DNA from: Novosphingobium sp. | Lineage (GTDB): Bacteria > Pseudomonadota > Alphaproteobacteria > Sphingomonadales > Sphingomonadaceae | Direction of reading: 5' to 3' | NCBI RefSeq assembly: GCF_030699305.1 | Contig: NZ_JAUYNB010000034.1 | Span: 1-64,000 of the forward strand | DNA length: 64,000 nucleotides | Part shown: positions 35,661 through 45,037 of the stretch, piece after piece | Position numbering within the stretch: the first letter of the stretch is position 1 | Layout: every line of letters starts with the position of its first letter | Made by a program: the position numbers and the translations under genes | The notes under the pieces: generated by a model | Database searches by the model: none | The model's input: the letters and a program-made list of their open reading frames with translations, nothing else | Told to the model about the DNA's origin: nothing

Positions 35661-37592
35661 ATGGCTGGCCGACAAACAAGATTATCCATTGATCTGGGCG
35701 GCGAACAAGTTTCGATCCGCCGGGTCGAGGCCAGTGAAGCACTGGGGCGACCGTTCAGCATTTCGATCGATATTGTTGCGGCGCACAGCGAAATCGATCT
35801 CTTGCCGCATCTGGGCAAGGGGGCGGGCGTGGCGATCTCTGAAGAAGGGGAATTACTGCGCCATTTCAACGGAATCATTGTCGAGGGCGAGTATCTGGCC
35901 CAGCGGCACGATGGATATCATTACCGCCTTTCGTTGCGGCCGTGGACATACTTCATGGCCCACAATATCGATTTCCGGATTTTCCAGGATAAATCGGTCA
36001 TTGATATCGCCAAGGTGATTTTTGAAAAATATCCGGCCGCGAAAGTCGACTACGGCAAGCTGACCCGCGCGCGTGACCCGCGCGAATACTGTGTGCAGTA
36101 CGGAGAAAGTGATTTTGCCTTCATTTCTCGTTTGTTTGAGGAAGAGGGTATTTATTACTACTACAAGCACAAGGCGCAGGCCCACGAAATGGTGCTGTGT
36201 GAGGGGCCTTCGTCGCACAAGCCCGGCAAGCCGCCCCTGCTGGCCTATAACCAGCAGGCCAGTTCGGTCCGCAATGTGGCGTCGACGGCGATTTCCGGCA
36301 GCAAGCAGGAATTTATCAGCCACTGGGTCGAACGGGTGTCGACCGGCGGTGAAGCAAAGGTCACCTTGCGGGACTTCAATTTTACCAAGGCCGACCGCCC
36401 GCTGGAGGTGTCGGTCAATGCCAAGGCCGACCATCCGCTGGACGCCAATGAACTCTACAGCTTCCCCGGTCGCTATCAGAAGCCGAATGTCGGCACGCCG
36501 ATCGGGCAGACCATGCTGGATGCGCTGCGCGCCAACCGGCAGGTGTTCAGCGGTGAATCGCAGGCGCTGGGCATTTCATGCGGCCGCACCCTGAAGCTGA
36601 AGGGACATCAGCAAAGCCGGTTCAATTGCGAATACATGATCACCCGCACGCACCACGTCACCTCGGTAGAGGTGGAGCGCAGCGGCGGCGGCGGTGAAGG
36701 GAGCAGCGTGTTCATCGAAGCTGTACCCGCCGACGTGGCCTGGCAGGTTCTGCCGACTGTGCCGCGGCCGGTGGTCAAGGGCCCGGAAACCGCGATTGTC
36801 ACCGGTCCGGGCGGCGAGGAAATCTTCACCGATGAATACGGCCGGGTGAAAGTCCGGTTCCACTGGGACCGTTCCGGCTCGCCGGGCGAATCCAGCACGT
36901 GCTGGATCCGCGTGTCGCAGACGGGCGGGCTGGGCAACATTATCCTGCCCCGCGTCGGGCACGAGGTGATCGTTGACTTCCTGCATGGTGATCCGGATCG
37001 TCCGATCGTGGTCGGCCGGGTGTTCAACAGCCAGAACATGCCGGTTTACAAGCTGCCCGACAACAAGACCAAGGCGCTGTGGCGGACCAAGAGTTACAAG
37101 AGCAACACCTCCTCCAGTCTGCCCGGTGCGGAATCGCTCGACGTAAAGGATCCGCGCGCTAACGAATTGCGGTTCGAGGACAAGAACGGGGAGGAAGAGG
37201 TCTTCCTGCACGCCGAACGCGACATGAATACCCGCGTCCGGTTCAAGGAATCGCATCACGTCGGGCTCGATCAGGAAGTGAAGATCGGGCAGGATCGCAG
37301 CGAAAAGGTCAAGCGCAACGAAACGGTGGAGATCGGCAAGGCGCGCAAGGTCACGGTCGAGGATACCGACCAGTTGGACGTCACCAAATCGATCAAGGTC
37401 GATGCCGGAACCGAGATTACCATCACCGCCAAAACCAAGATCACGCTGAAAGTGGGCGGATCGTCCATCGTGATCGACCAGACCGGCATCAAGCTGGTCG
37501 GCACGGCCATGCTGGAAGCGAAGTCGCCGATGACCACCGTCAAGGGCGATGGCTTGCTCACGCTCAAGGGTGGGATGACGCTGATCAACTGA
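35661..37592 (+). CDS. vgrG: T6SS spike protein VgrG
   Basis: 643 residues. The gp27-like part (1 to about 380) shows DFAFISRLFEEEGIYYYY. The gp5-like OB fold has DEYGRVKVRFHWDR and TCWIRVSQTGGLGNIILPRVGHEVIVDF. The C-terminal beta-helix ends at GLLTLKGGMTLIN, so there is no extension effector domain. The ribosome-binding site GGGAG lies about 9 bases upstream of the ATG. VgrG forms the spike that PAAR caps. It is followed by a DUF6931-like gene and tagH. Confidence 0.97.
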   Translation: MAGRQTRLSIDLGGEQVSIRRVEASEALGRPFSISIDIVAAHSEIDLLPHLGKGAGVAISEEGELLRHFNGIIVEGEYLAQRHDGYHYRLSLRPWTYFMAHNIDFRIFQDKSVIDIAKVIFEKYPAAKVDYGKLTRARDPREYCVQYGESDFAFISRLFEEEGIYYYYKHKAQAHEMVLCEGPSSHKPGKPPLLAYNQQASSVRNVASTAISGSKQEFISHWVERVSTGGEAKVTLRDFNFTKADRPLEVSVNAKADHPLDANELYSFPGRYQKPNVGTPIGQTMLDALRANRQVFSGESQALGISCGRTLKLKGHQQSRFNCEYMITRTHHVTSVEVERSGGGGEGSSVFIEAVPADVAWQVLPTVPRPVVKGPETAIVTGPGGEEIFTDEYGRVKVRFHWDRSGSPGESSTCWIRVSQTGGLGNIILPRVGHEVIVDFLHGDPDRPIVVGRVFNSQNMPVYKLPDNKTKALWRTKSYKSNTSSSLPGAESLDVKDPRANELRFEDKNGEEEVFLHAERDMNTRVRFKESHHVGLDQEVKIGQDRSEKVKRNETVEIGKARKVTVEDTDQLDVTKSIKVDAGTEITITAKTKITLKVGGSSIVIDQTGIKLVGTAMLEAKSPMTTVKGDGLLTLKGGMTLIN

Positions 37593-37667
37593 CCGGAGCA
37601 AGTCGGACAATCAGGGCAATTCGGTTGATCAGGCAGGGGCCGGGGAAGCAGACAGGGGTAAGGCACG

Positions 37668-38210
37668 ATGAGTTGGCTGCGCGTACCGTGGACTGAAGCA
37701 GGGCAGATCCTTGCCCGTTGCTCTGATGACGGTGAACCCGGCGACGCGTCGGGGACCGAACCCGAGGCGTATTTTCGTGAACTGGCGGGCAGCGGAGAAC
37801 TGGACGCAGCAGTGCTGTATCTCGGCGCGGCGCTGCCCCGTCAGGAAGCGGTCGAATGGGCGCTGCACGTGCTGGAACGATCCGGACGGTGCGGACAGAC
37901 CGCATACCGCGAACAATTGCTGCGCGCCGTGCGGGGCTGGCTGGCTGCACCGGGCGACGACGTGCGGCGCGCGGCCTTCACGCTGGCTCAGCAATCGTCC
38001 GAGGGCAGCCCGGAGCGGTTGCTGGCCTGCGCGGTGTACTTTTCCGGCGGATCGATCGCGCCGGAAGATTGCGGTCCGGTGCAGCCGGAAAGCCATCTGT
38101 GTGGACGGCTGGCGGCAACCGCGATACTGGCTTGTGCGTATGGGGCCAATGATGCCGACCGGATCTTGCAACTGGCCACGGCCGAAGGTGACCGGATTGC
38201 CAGTAGCTAG
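37668..38210 (+). CDS. DUF6931-like T6SS-associated protein
   Basis: 180 residues, helical, Ala/Leu-rich, no signal peptide or membrane segment. The pattern (DAAVLYLGAALPRQEAVEWALHVL, and a C-terminal GRLAATAILACAYGANDADRI) resembles the small DUF6931 proteins seen beside vgrG and FHA genes; this match is from memory. Its place directly after vgrG suggests a spike-loading or accessory role. Function is unknown. Confidence 0.55.
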   Translation: MSWLRVPWTEAGQILARCSDDGEPGDASGTEPEAYFRELAGSGELDAAVLYLGAALPRQEAVEWALHVLERSGRCGQTAYREQLLRAVRGWLAAPGDDVRRAAFTLAQQSSEGSPERLLACAVYFSGGSIAPEDCGPVQPESHLCGRLAATAILACAYGANDADRILQLATAEGDRIASS

Positions 38211-38252
38211 GCGGGCGGCGCGGGTGCGGTCCAGAATGATGCCGGAGACGCA

Positions 38253-39821
38253 ATGACGCTGGTGCTGAGCCTGAAGAACGTTCCCGCCCTGAGCAACGGC
38301 GGCCCGCTGCGGCTTGAGCTGGAGCGGCGCGGCGCGGCAATCGGTCGTTCGCCGACGGTCGACTGGACGCTGCCGGATCCATCGAACTTCATTTCTTCGC
38401 GCCATTGCGAAGTGCGGTTCGAAGGGGACAGCTATCTGCTGCGGGACACCAGCACGAACGGAACGCTGATCAACGGTGCGGCGATGTCCGGCCCGCACCG
38501 GCTGGCCAGCGGCGACGTGATCGTGATCGGCCAGTATGAGGTCGAGGTGGCGGTGCCGGGCCAGGTCGCAGCCGCGCCAGGCACGGCCGGTCCGGAGTGG
38601 CAGGGCTGGGATACCATCGGCGCGCCCACCGGCGACAGCGCGGCAGGCAAGGACTGGGGCAAGCCCAAGCCGGTTTCCGCGCTGGCCGGCGGCGGCCCGG
38701 TTGGTGGAAACTGGGCGCCGCCACCAATGGCCCAAACCCCTGTGGCAGCGTCGCCCGTCGCCCCCGCTCCGGCTGCGCCGCCGATCGGCGAGTCGCCTCC
38801 TGTGGCTGGCGGGAACTGGGGCGCGCCATCAGCTGCCGCGCCGCCCCCGCCCCCGGCTACGCCTCCGCCTGCAGCCGACCTGCCATGGGGTGCGCCGACC
38901 CCGGGTGCGGACTGGGCCGCACCGAAGGCTTCGGACTGGTCCAGTCAGGCCGCCACGCCGCCGCCGACACCGGCGGGCAAGGACATCTGGGGGCAGATGG
39001 CCGAAGTGAACGCGGTTGACTGGTCGCGCAGCAATTTTGGCGCGGTGGAGCCGCCGTCGGCGACCGCGCCGCTGGGGCTGGCGGGCACATCCGGGGCCGA
39101 GGCGCTGGGCAATCTGCCGCCGGTCGACAACAGCTTTGGCCTTGCACCTCCTGCACCTGCTGAACCGGCCGCGCCAGCGGGCGGGTTCGGTGCGCCGCCT
39201 GCGGCCGCGCCAGTTGCTCCGCCTGCACCGGCGCAGATGGCCGATCTCAACGCGCAACTGGCAGCGATGCTGGGATTGTCCCCAGCTGACCTGCGGCAGG
39301 AATCCCAGGCGACGCTGGCGGCCATGGCAACGATGCTGCGATCCTTGCTGTCGGGCATGGTCGTGATGGTGGAGGCACGGGCGCGCGCCAAGGCGCAGCT
39401 GGGTGCGCAGGCCACGATCCTGCAATTCGAAGGCAACAATCCGCTCAAGTTCGCGCGCACGCCGGAGCAGTCGATGGCACAGATGCTCAATCCGGCCGAA
39501 CGCGGCTTCATGCCCGCCGAACGCGCGATCGAGGATGCCTTCGTCGATCTGCAATCGCACCAGATGGCGACGTTGAAGGCCATGCAAGGGGCGCTGCGGG
39601 CAACCCTGGATCGCTTTTCACCCAAGGCGATCAGCCAGCGGGTGCAGTCCAAGGGGCTGCTTTCGCAGATCCTGCCCGGCGCGCAGGATGCGGCGCTGTG
39701 GCGGGCCTATGTCAAGGAATTCAGCGGCGTGTCCGAAGGATCGGACGAGGCCTTCATGGAAGTGTTCGCGCGCGAATTCCGCAAGGCATACGAGGAAGAG
39801 AGCGCGCAGCGCAGCCGCTGA
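38253..39821 (+). CDS. tagH: FHA-domain T6SS activator TagH
   Basis: 522 residues. An N-terminal FHA domain (about 15-95) has the phosphothreonine-binding residues in GRSPTVDWTLPDPSNFISSRHCEV and DTSTNGTLING. A long Pro/Ala/Gly/Trp-rich linker (about 105-330) follows. The C-terminal TagH domain (about 335-520) has ILQFEGNNPLKFARTPEQSM, MPAERAIEDAFVDLQSHQ and FAREFRKAYEEE. Phosphorylation by PpkA and dephosphorylation by PppA act through this protein. It ends 4 bases from the convergent fdsD gene, marking the T6SS boundary. Confidence 0.9.
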   Translation: MTLVLSLKNVPALSNGGPLRLELERRGAAIGRSPTVDWTLPDPSNFISSRHCEVRFEGDSYLLRDTSTNGTLINGAAMSGPHRLASGDVIVIGQYEVEVAVPGQVAAAPGTAGPEWQGWDTIGAPTGDSAAGKDWGKPKPVSALAGGGPVGGNWAPPPMAQTPVAASPVAPAPAAPPIGESPPVAGGNWGAPSAAAPPPPPATPPPAADLPWGAPTPGADWAAPKASDWSSQAATPPPTPAGKDIWGQMAEVNAVDWSRSNFGAVEPPSATAPLGLAGTSGAEALGNLPPVDNSFGLAPPAPAEPAAPAGGFGAPPAAAPVAPPAPAQMADLNAQLAAMLGLSPADLRQESQATLAAMATMLRSLLSGMVVMVEARARAKAQLGAQATILQFEGNNPLKFARTPEQSMAQMLNPAERGFMPAERAIEDAFVDLQSHQMATLKAMQGALRATLDRFSPKAISQRVQSKGLLSQILPGAQDAALWRAYVKEFSGVSEGSDEAFMEVFAREFRKAYEEESAQRSR

Positions 39822-39825
39822 AGCG

Positions 39826-40029
39826 CTACCCCCGCAGCTGTTCCACCGCCGCGCGCGCGATGGGGCTGAGCGGGGCGGGATCGGCGGCCAGGATGCCCGC
39901 CTTCATGCGCGGGTCCCAGAACGCGATCAGGTGCTGGGCGGTCTGCTCGATCGCGGCCGCTTCACCTTGCGCGGCGAGGTTGCTGGCGATCTGGTTGGCC
40001 ATGTGGATCAGGGGGGCGGTGTCCATCAT
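39826..40029 (-). CDS. fdsD: NAD-dependent formate dehydrogenase delta subunit
   Basis: 67 residues, overlapping the fdsA stop. The pattern LIHMANQIASNLAAQG followed by HLIAFWDPRMKAGI is typical of the small FdsD subunit, which is needed for assembly of active formate dehydrogenase. It is the last gene of the formaldehyde/formate run. Confidence 0.85.
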   Translation of the reverse strand: MMDTAPLIHMANQIASNLAAQGEAAAIEQTAQHLIAFWDPRMKAGILAADPAPLSPIARAAVEQLRG

Positions 40030-42869
40030 TCAGCGGCCTCAGTTGTGATCCGGCGGCTCTTTTCGGACCAGCTGGCATAGCTTTCCTGCCATTCGCTCGG
40101 GCCGTTGCTGGGCATGACCTGCACGGCGGTCACCTTGTATTCGGGGCAGTTGGTGGCCCAGTCCGAAAACTCGGTCGTCACCACGTTGGCCTGCGTCGCG
40201 GGGTGGTGGAACGTGGTGTAGACCACGCCCGGCGCAACCCGGTCGGTCACGGTGACGCGCAGGGTGGTCTCGCCAGTGCGGCTGGTCAGGCGCGCCCAGT
40301 CACCATCGTTGAGGCCCCGGTTCTCCGCATCGGTGGGATGCATTTCCAACAGGTCTTCCGCGTGCCATACGGTGTTGGCCGTCCGCCGCGTCTGCGCGCC
40401 GACGTTGTACTGCGACAGGATGCGCCCCGTGGTCAGCAGCAGCGGAAAGCGCGGGCCGGTCTTTTCGTCGGTGGGCACATAGTCCGTCACCATGAACTTG
40501 CCCTTGCCGCGAACGAAACCGTCGACGTGCATGATCGGGCTGCCGTCGGGATGGGCTTCGTTCACCGGCCATTGCAGCGACCCTTCGGCCTCCAGCCGCG
40601 CGAACGACACGCCGGTGAAGCTGGGGGTTAGGCGGGCGATTTCGTCCATGATCTCGCTGGGGTGAGTATAGTTCCAGTCCAGCCCCATGGCGCGGGCCAG
40701 TTCCTGCGTTACTTCCCAGTCACCGTAACCGTTCGCCGGTTCCATCACCTTGCGGACCAGCTGGATGCGGCGTTCGGCGTTGGTGAAAGTGCCGTCCTTT
40801 TCGAGGAACGTGCTGCCCGGCAGGAACACGTGGGCATAGTTGGCGGTTTCGTTCAGGAACAGGTCGTGGACGATCACGCAGTCCATCGCCTTCAGCCCCG
40901 CCGCGACGTGATGGGTGTTGGGATCGGATTGCAGAATATCCTCCCCCTGAATGTAGATCGCGCGGAACGTGCCATCGACCGCCGCGTCCAGCATGTTGGG
41001 GATGCGCAGGCCCGGTTCGGCATCCAGCGGCGTGCCCCATTCCGCCTCGAACAGGCTGCGCGTTGCCGCGTCGGAGATGTGGCGATAGCCGGACAGCTCG
41101 TGCGGGAAGCTGCCCATGTCGCACGCGCCCTGCACGTTGTTCTGGCCGCGCAAGGGGTTCACGCCCACGCCGCGCCGCCCGACATTGCCGGTGACCATGG
41201 CGAGGTTGGCGATGGCCATTACGGTGGAGGAACCCTGCGAATGTTCGGTCACGCCGAGGCCGTAATAAATCGCCCCGTTCCCGCCGGTCGCATAGAGCCG
41301 GGCGGCTTCGCGCAAGTCAGACGCGGGCACGCGCGTAACGGCTTCCAGCGTTTCGGGCGCATGGCGCTGGTCCGACACGAACCGCGCCCAGTCCTGATAT
41401 TCGTCCCAGTCACAGCGTTCGCGGATGAAGTCTTCCGCCGCGAGCCCCTCGGTCACGATCACGTGCGCCATCGCGGTCAGTACGGCCACGTTGGTGCCGG
41501 GTTGCAGCGGCAAGTGATGCGCGGCCTCGATATGGGGGCTGCGAACGAGGTCGATCCGGCGCGGGTCGATCACGATCAGCTTGGCACCCTGACGGAGCCG
41601 CCGCTTCATGCGGCTGGCGAAGACCGGGTGGCCGTCAGTCGGGTTCGCGCCGATCACCAGAATGACATCGGCGCCCATCACGCTGTCGAAATCCTGCGTG
41701 CCAGCGCTGGTGCCAAAGGTCTTGGACAGGCCATAGCCGGTGGGCGAGTGGCAGACCCGTGCGCAGGTATCGACGTTGTTGGAGCCAAACCCGCTGCGGA
41801 CCAGCTTCTGCACGAGGAAAGTCTCCTCGTTGGTGCAGCGGCTGGACGTGATCCCGCCCAGCGCCCGCGCGCCATACTGTGCCTTGATCGCATTGAGCCG
41901 CGCGGCGGTGAAGGCCAGCGCCTGTTCCCAGCTGACCTCACGCCAGGGCTGTTCGATGCTGTCCCGGATCATCGGCTTCAGGATGCGGTCCTGATGGTTG
42001 GCATAGCCCCACGCGAACCGGCCCTTGACGCAGGAATGGCCGCGATTGGCTTTGCCGTCCTTCCACGGCACCATCCGCACCAGTTGCTCACCGCGCATTT
42101 CCGCGCGGAACGTGCAGCCGACCCCGCAATAGGCACAGGTGGTGACCACCGCGCGTTCGGGCTTGCCGATCTCCTTCACGGCCTTTTCCTGCAAGGTCGC
42201 GGTCGGGCAGGCCTGCACGCAGGCGCCGCAGGACACGCATTCGCTCGACAGGAAATTGTCGGCGGTCTGCCCGGCACTGACCGTGCTGGCAAAGCCCCGC
42301 CCATCGATGGTCAGCGCCAGCGTGCCTTGCACTTCATCGCAGGCCCGTACGCAACGTGAACAGGCGATGCACTTGCTGGGGTCGAAATCGAAATAGGGGT
42401 TCGACGTATCGGGCGCGAGGCCCAGATGGTTGGCCCCCTCATAGCCATAACGCACATCGCGCAGGCCGACTTGCGCGGCGGTATCCTGAAGCTCGCAATC
42501 GTTGTTGGCGCTGCACGTCAGGCAATCGAGCGGGTGGTCGGAAATGTAGAGTTCCATCACCCCGCGCCGCAGCTTTTCGAGGCGCGGCGTCTGGGTGTGG
42601 ACCACCATGTTCGCTTCGGCGGGCGTGGTGCAGCTGGCGGGTGTGCCGCGCCGTCCGTCGATTTCCACCAGGCACATCCGGCACGAACCGAAGGCTGCGA
42701 CATTGTCGGTCGCGCAGAGCTTGGGGATCGAGCCGCCGCACTCGGCCACCGCGCGCATCACGCTGGTCCCGGCCGGGACGGTCACTTGCCGCCCGTCGAT
42801 GGTGAGCGTGACGAGGGTGTCCGAGTGGACTGCGGGCGTGCCGAAATCGGCCTGCGGTTCATACCCCAT
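40026..42869 (-). CDS. fdsA: NAD-dependent formate dehydrogenase alpha subunit (molybdenum, Fe-S)
   Basis: 947 residues. Order of domains: N-terminal [2Fe-2S] ferredoxin-like domain; a His/Cys [4Fe-4S] site (HPLDCLTCSANNDCELQ); two ferredoxin-type [4Fe-4S] clusters (CIACSRCVRACDEVQG; CVSCGACVQACPTATL); then the molybdopterin-bis-MGD catalytic domain with another [4Fe-4S] motif (CAYCGVGC). The active site motif RVCHSPTGYGLS uses Cys, not selenocysteine. It oxidises formate to CO2 and passes electrons to FdsB/FdsG and NAD. It overlaps mobA by 11 bases. Confidence 0.95.
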   Translation of the reverse strand: MGYEPQADFGTPAVHSDTLVTLTIDGRQVTVPAGTSVMRAVAECGGSIPKLCATDNVAAFGSCRMCLVEIDGRRGTPASCTTPAEANMVVHTQTPRLEKLRRGVMELYISDHPLDCLTCSANNDCELQDTAAQVGLRDVRYGYEGANHLGLAPDTSNPYFDFDPSKCIACSRCVRACDEVQGTLALTIDGRGFASTVSAGQTADNFLSSECVSCGACVQACPTATLQEKAVKEIGKPERAVVTTCAYCGVGCTFRAEMRGEQLVRMVPWKDGKANRGHSCVKGRFAWGYANHQDRILKPMIRDSIEQPWREVSWEQALAFTAARLNAIKAQYGARALGGITSSRCTNEETFLVQKLVRSGFGSNNVDTCARVCHSPTGYGLSKTFGTSAGTQDFDSVMGADVILVIGANPTDGHPVFASRMKRRLRQGAKLIVIDPRRIDLVRSPHIEAAHHLPLQPGTNVAVLTAMAHVIVTEGLAAEDFIRERCDWDEYQDWARFVSDQRHAPETLEAVTRVPASDLREAARLYATGGNGAIYYGLGVTEHSQGSSTVMAIANLAMVTGNVGRRGVGVNPLRGQNNVQGACDMGSFPHELSGYRHISDAATRSLFEAEWGTPLDAEPGLRIPNMLDAAVDGTFRAIYIQGEDILQSDPNTHHVAAGLKAMDCVIVHDLFLNETANYAHVFLPGSTFLEKDGTFTNAERRIQLVRKVMEPANGYGDWEVTQELARAMGLDWNYTHPSEIMDEIARLTPSFTGVSFARLEAEGSLQWPVNEAHPDGSPIMHVDGFVRGKGKFMVTDYVPTDEKTGPRFPLLLTTGRILSQYNVGAQTRRTANTVWHAEDLLEMHPTDAENRGLNDGDWARLTSRTGETTLRVTVTDRVAPGVVYTTFHHPATQANVVTTEFSDWATNCPEYKVTAVQVMPSNGPSEWQESYASWSEKSRRITTEAAE

Positions 42870-43389
42870 CGCGATTCTCCAGATTGGCCAGATCGGCGGG
42901 CGTGTTGATATTGGCAGGATTGGCTTCCAGCGTCACTGCGCGTGCGCCGAGCCGTTCGGCAAGGGCGCGCAAGCTGTGCTTGCCAGTGCCGTCCAGAATG
43001 GCCGCGACATCATCCGCTGCGCTGGCGGGCCATAGGCCGACGACCGGCTGATCCGCCAGATAGGCCGGGGCGGGAGCAAGCCGCGCGGGCAGATCATCCG
43101 GCAGGCCGACGGAATCGACTCCGCAGGTGAGGACTTCGCCATGGCCGGTTGCCGCGCCGTGGCGCAGGGCAGCGGCGATCCCGCCGAGCGGGCCCATGTT
43201 GGCGCGCGGCCAGTCCGAAATAGTCGGGGCAGGGGCCTCGGTCCGGCCCACCACCACGACCGCGTCGCACCACTGCGCCAGCGTATCGACGGCGCGGGTC
43301 AGCAGGGTCTGCCCGTCCAGCACGGCAAGCGCCTTGTCGCTGCCGAAGCGCGATGATTGCCCGCCTGCCAGAACCGCGCCGAGGATCAT
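42859..43389 (-). CDS. mobA: Molybdenum cofactor guanylyltransferase MobA
   Basis: 176 residues from ATG 43389. In-frame ATG 43398 is an equal alternative. The nucleotidyltransferase signature LAGGQSSRFGSDKALA is at the N-terminus, with GPLGGIAAAL further on. MobA attaches GMP to molybdopterin to make the MGD cofactor that FdsA needs, which explains its place immediately before fdsA. Confidence 0.9.
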   Translation of the reverse strand: MILGAVLAGGQSSRFGSDKALAVLDGQTLLTRAVDTLAQWCDAVVVVGRTEAPAPTISDWPRANMGPLGGIAAALRHGAATGHGEVLTCGVDSVGLPDDLPARLAPAPAYLADQPVVGLWPASAADDVAAILDGTGKHSLRALAERLGARAVTLEANPANINTPADLANLENRDGV

Positions 43390-43419
43390 GCTGCCCATCG
43401 CTGCCCAAGCCCGCCCGTG

Positions 43420-43483
43420 CTGAGCTTGTCGAAGCACCGTTCTGCCTTCGTGCAAGTCAAGTGCAGCCCTTCGACAAGCTCAG
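43420..43483. repeat. REP-like inverted repeat, GAGCTTGTCGAAG type
   Basis: CTGAGCTTGTCGAAG (43420-43434) and its exact reverse complement (43469-43483) face each other across 34 bases, flanked by GCCC/GGGC. I associate this word with dispersed intergenic repeats in sphingomonads. It lies between fdsB and mobA and can form a long stem-loop, which may attenuate or process the operon mRNA. Confidence 0.85.
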
Positions 43484-43519
43484 GGCGGACGGGGGTGGGG
43501 GAGGCGTGAGGGGCTTGGA

Positions 43520-45037
43520 TCATTCCCCGAAATCCTCAGGCCAGTGCCGCAGCGCGCTCAGCACCGGATAGGGGGTGAACCCGCCCAGCGCGCAGAGCGA
43601 GCCGAACTTCATCGTTTCCGCGAGATCTTCCAGCAGTTGCAGGTCGTCCGCGCGGCTCCGGCCAGTCTTGCGGGCGTTGTGCATCTGGGGCAGGGCTTCC
43701 ACCGCATCGGCGGCTGGCTTGCCCCCGCTGCGGATGCGGTCGATCAGTTCGACGCCCCGTGTGGACCCGATCCGGCAGGGCGTGCACTTACCGCAGCTTT
43801 CCGCCGCGCAGAATGCGAACGCGAACCGCGCCAGCCCGCCCATGTCGGCGCTATCGTCGAACACCGTAATCCCGCCATGCCCGATCAGCGCGTCGGCCAC
43901 GGTATAGGCCTCGTAATCGAACGGCAGGTGGAACTGGGCAGGGGGGAGATAAGCCCCCAGCGGCCCGCCGACTTGCACCGCTTTCACCGGACGGCCCGAT
44001 GCCGTGCCGCCGCCGATTGTGTTGACCAGCGTGTCGAGGTCGATCCCGAACGCGGTTTCATACAGCCCGCCATGCTTGATATTGCCTGCCAGCTGGATCG
44101 GCATCGTGCCTTTCGACCGGTCTACCCCCAGGCTGGCGTAAAGCGCCGCGCCGCCGTCTGACAGGATGTGCGGGATCGCCGCCAGAGTCAGGACGTTGTT
44201 GACCACCGTGGGGCAGCCGAACAGCCCTTCCAATGCGGGCAGAGGCGGCTTGGCGCGCACTTCTCCGCGTTTGCCCTCGATGGAGTTCAGCAGCGACGTT
44301 TCCTCGCCGCAAACATAGGCGCCCGCGCCGACCCGCACTTCGATGGCGAAGGGGGCGATATGCTCTGCCGCCAGCGCGATGGCGGCGTTCAGCTTGGCAA
44401 TCGCGTGGGGATATTCGCTGCGGACGTAGATATAGCCTTGGCCAGCGCCGACGGCGTGGGCGGCAATTGCCATCCCCTCGATCAGCTGGAACGGATCGCC
44501 TTCCATCAGCATCCGGTCGGCGAACGTGCCGCTATCGCCTTCGTCGGCGTTGCAGACCACGTATTTGCGGGTGCCGGGCGCATTGGCGACGGTCTGCCAC
44601 TTGATCCCCGCCGGAAAACCCGCCCCGCCGCGTCCGCGCAGGCCCGATTGCAGCACTTCGTCCAGCACGGCTTGCGGTGTCATCGCGCGGGCGCGGGTCA
44701 GGCCCGCCCAGCCGCCGGTCGCGGCGTAGTCGGCCAGACTGACCGGACGTGTGCGCCCGGCGCGGGCGAAGGTCAGCCGCTGTTGCCCGGCGATGAAGGG
44801 ATGCTCGGCGATCCGGCCAATCGCCTTGTCGCACGTGCCGTCAAGGATCGCAGGCACATCGGCGGGAGCAGCCGGGCCGAACCCCAGGCCATCAATCTCC
44901 ACCAGCGGTTCCAGCCAGTGCATCCCCCGGCTCGACACCCGTTCGACCGTACAGCCAGCCGCTGCGAACGCCGCCGCCACGCTGTCCGCGCCGCAAGCCA
45001 GCGCCAGCGCATCGTCCGAGATTCGCACCACGGTCAT
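43520..45037 (-). CDS. fdsB: NAD-dependent formate dehydrogenase beta subunit (NuoF-like)
   Basis: 505 residues. An N-terminal thioredoxin-like domain precedes a NuoF-like part with the NADH/FMN motif GLRGRGGAGFPAGIKW, VVCNADEGDSGTFADR and GAGAYVCGEETSLLNSIEG. The C-terminal [4Fe-4S] site is SCGKCTPCRIGSTRG. It transfers electrons from FdsA to NAD+. It overlaps fdsG by ATGA. Confidence 0.94.
   Translation of the reverse strand: MTVVRISDDALALACGADSVAAAFAAAGCTVERVSSRGMHWLEPLVEIDGLGFGPAAPADVPAILDGTCDKAIGRIAEHPFIAGQQRLTFARAGRTRPVSLADYAATGGWAGLTRARAMTPQAVLDEVLQSGLRGRGGAGFPAGIKWQTVANAPGTRKYVVCNADEGDSGTFADRMLMEGDPFQLIEGMAIAAHAVGAGQGYIYVRSEYPHAIAKLNAAIALAAEHIAPFAIEVRVGAGAYVCGEETSLLNSIEGKRGEVRAKPPLPALEGLFGCPTVVNNVLTLAAIPHILSDGGAALYASLGVDRSKGTMPIQLAGNIKHGGLYETAFGIDLDTLVNTIGGGTASGRPVKAVQVGGPLGAYLPPAQFHLPFDYEAYTVADALIGHGGITVFDDSADMGGLARFAFAFCAAESCGKCTPCRIGSTRGVELIDRIRSGGKPAADAVEALPQMHNARKTGRSRADDLQLLEDLAETMKFGSLCALGGFTPYPVLSALRHWPEDFGE

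Noticed and set aside
40662..42359. 565-residue open frame on the plus strand opposite fdsA
   Set aside because: It is a shadow of the formate dehydrogenase alpha gene, whose Fe-S and cofactor motifs are intact on the minus strand.
43420..43483. Rho-independent terminator after fdsB
   Set aside because: The stem arms are separated by a 34-base loop and no T-run follows. The dispersed sphingomonad repeat explanation fits better.
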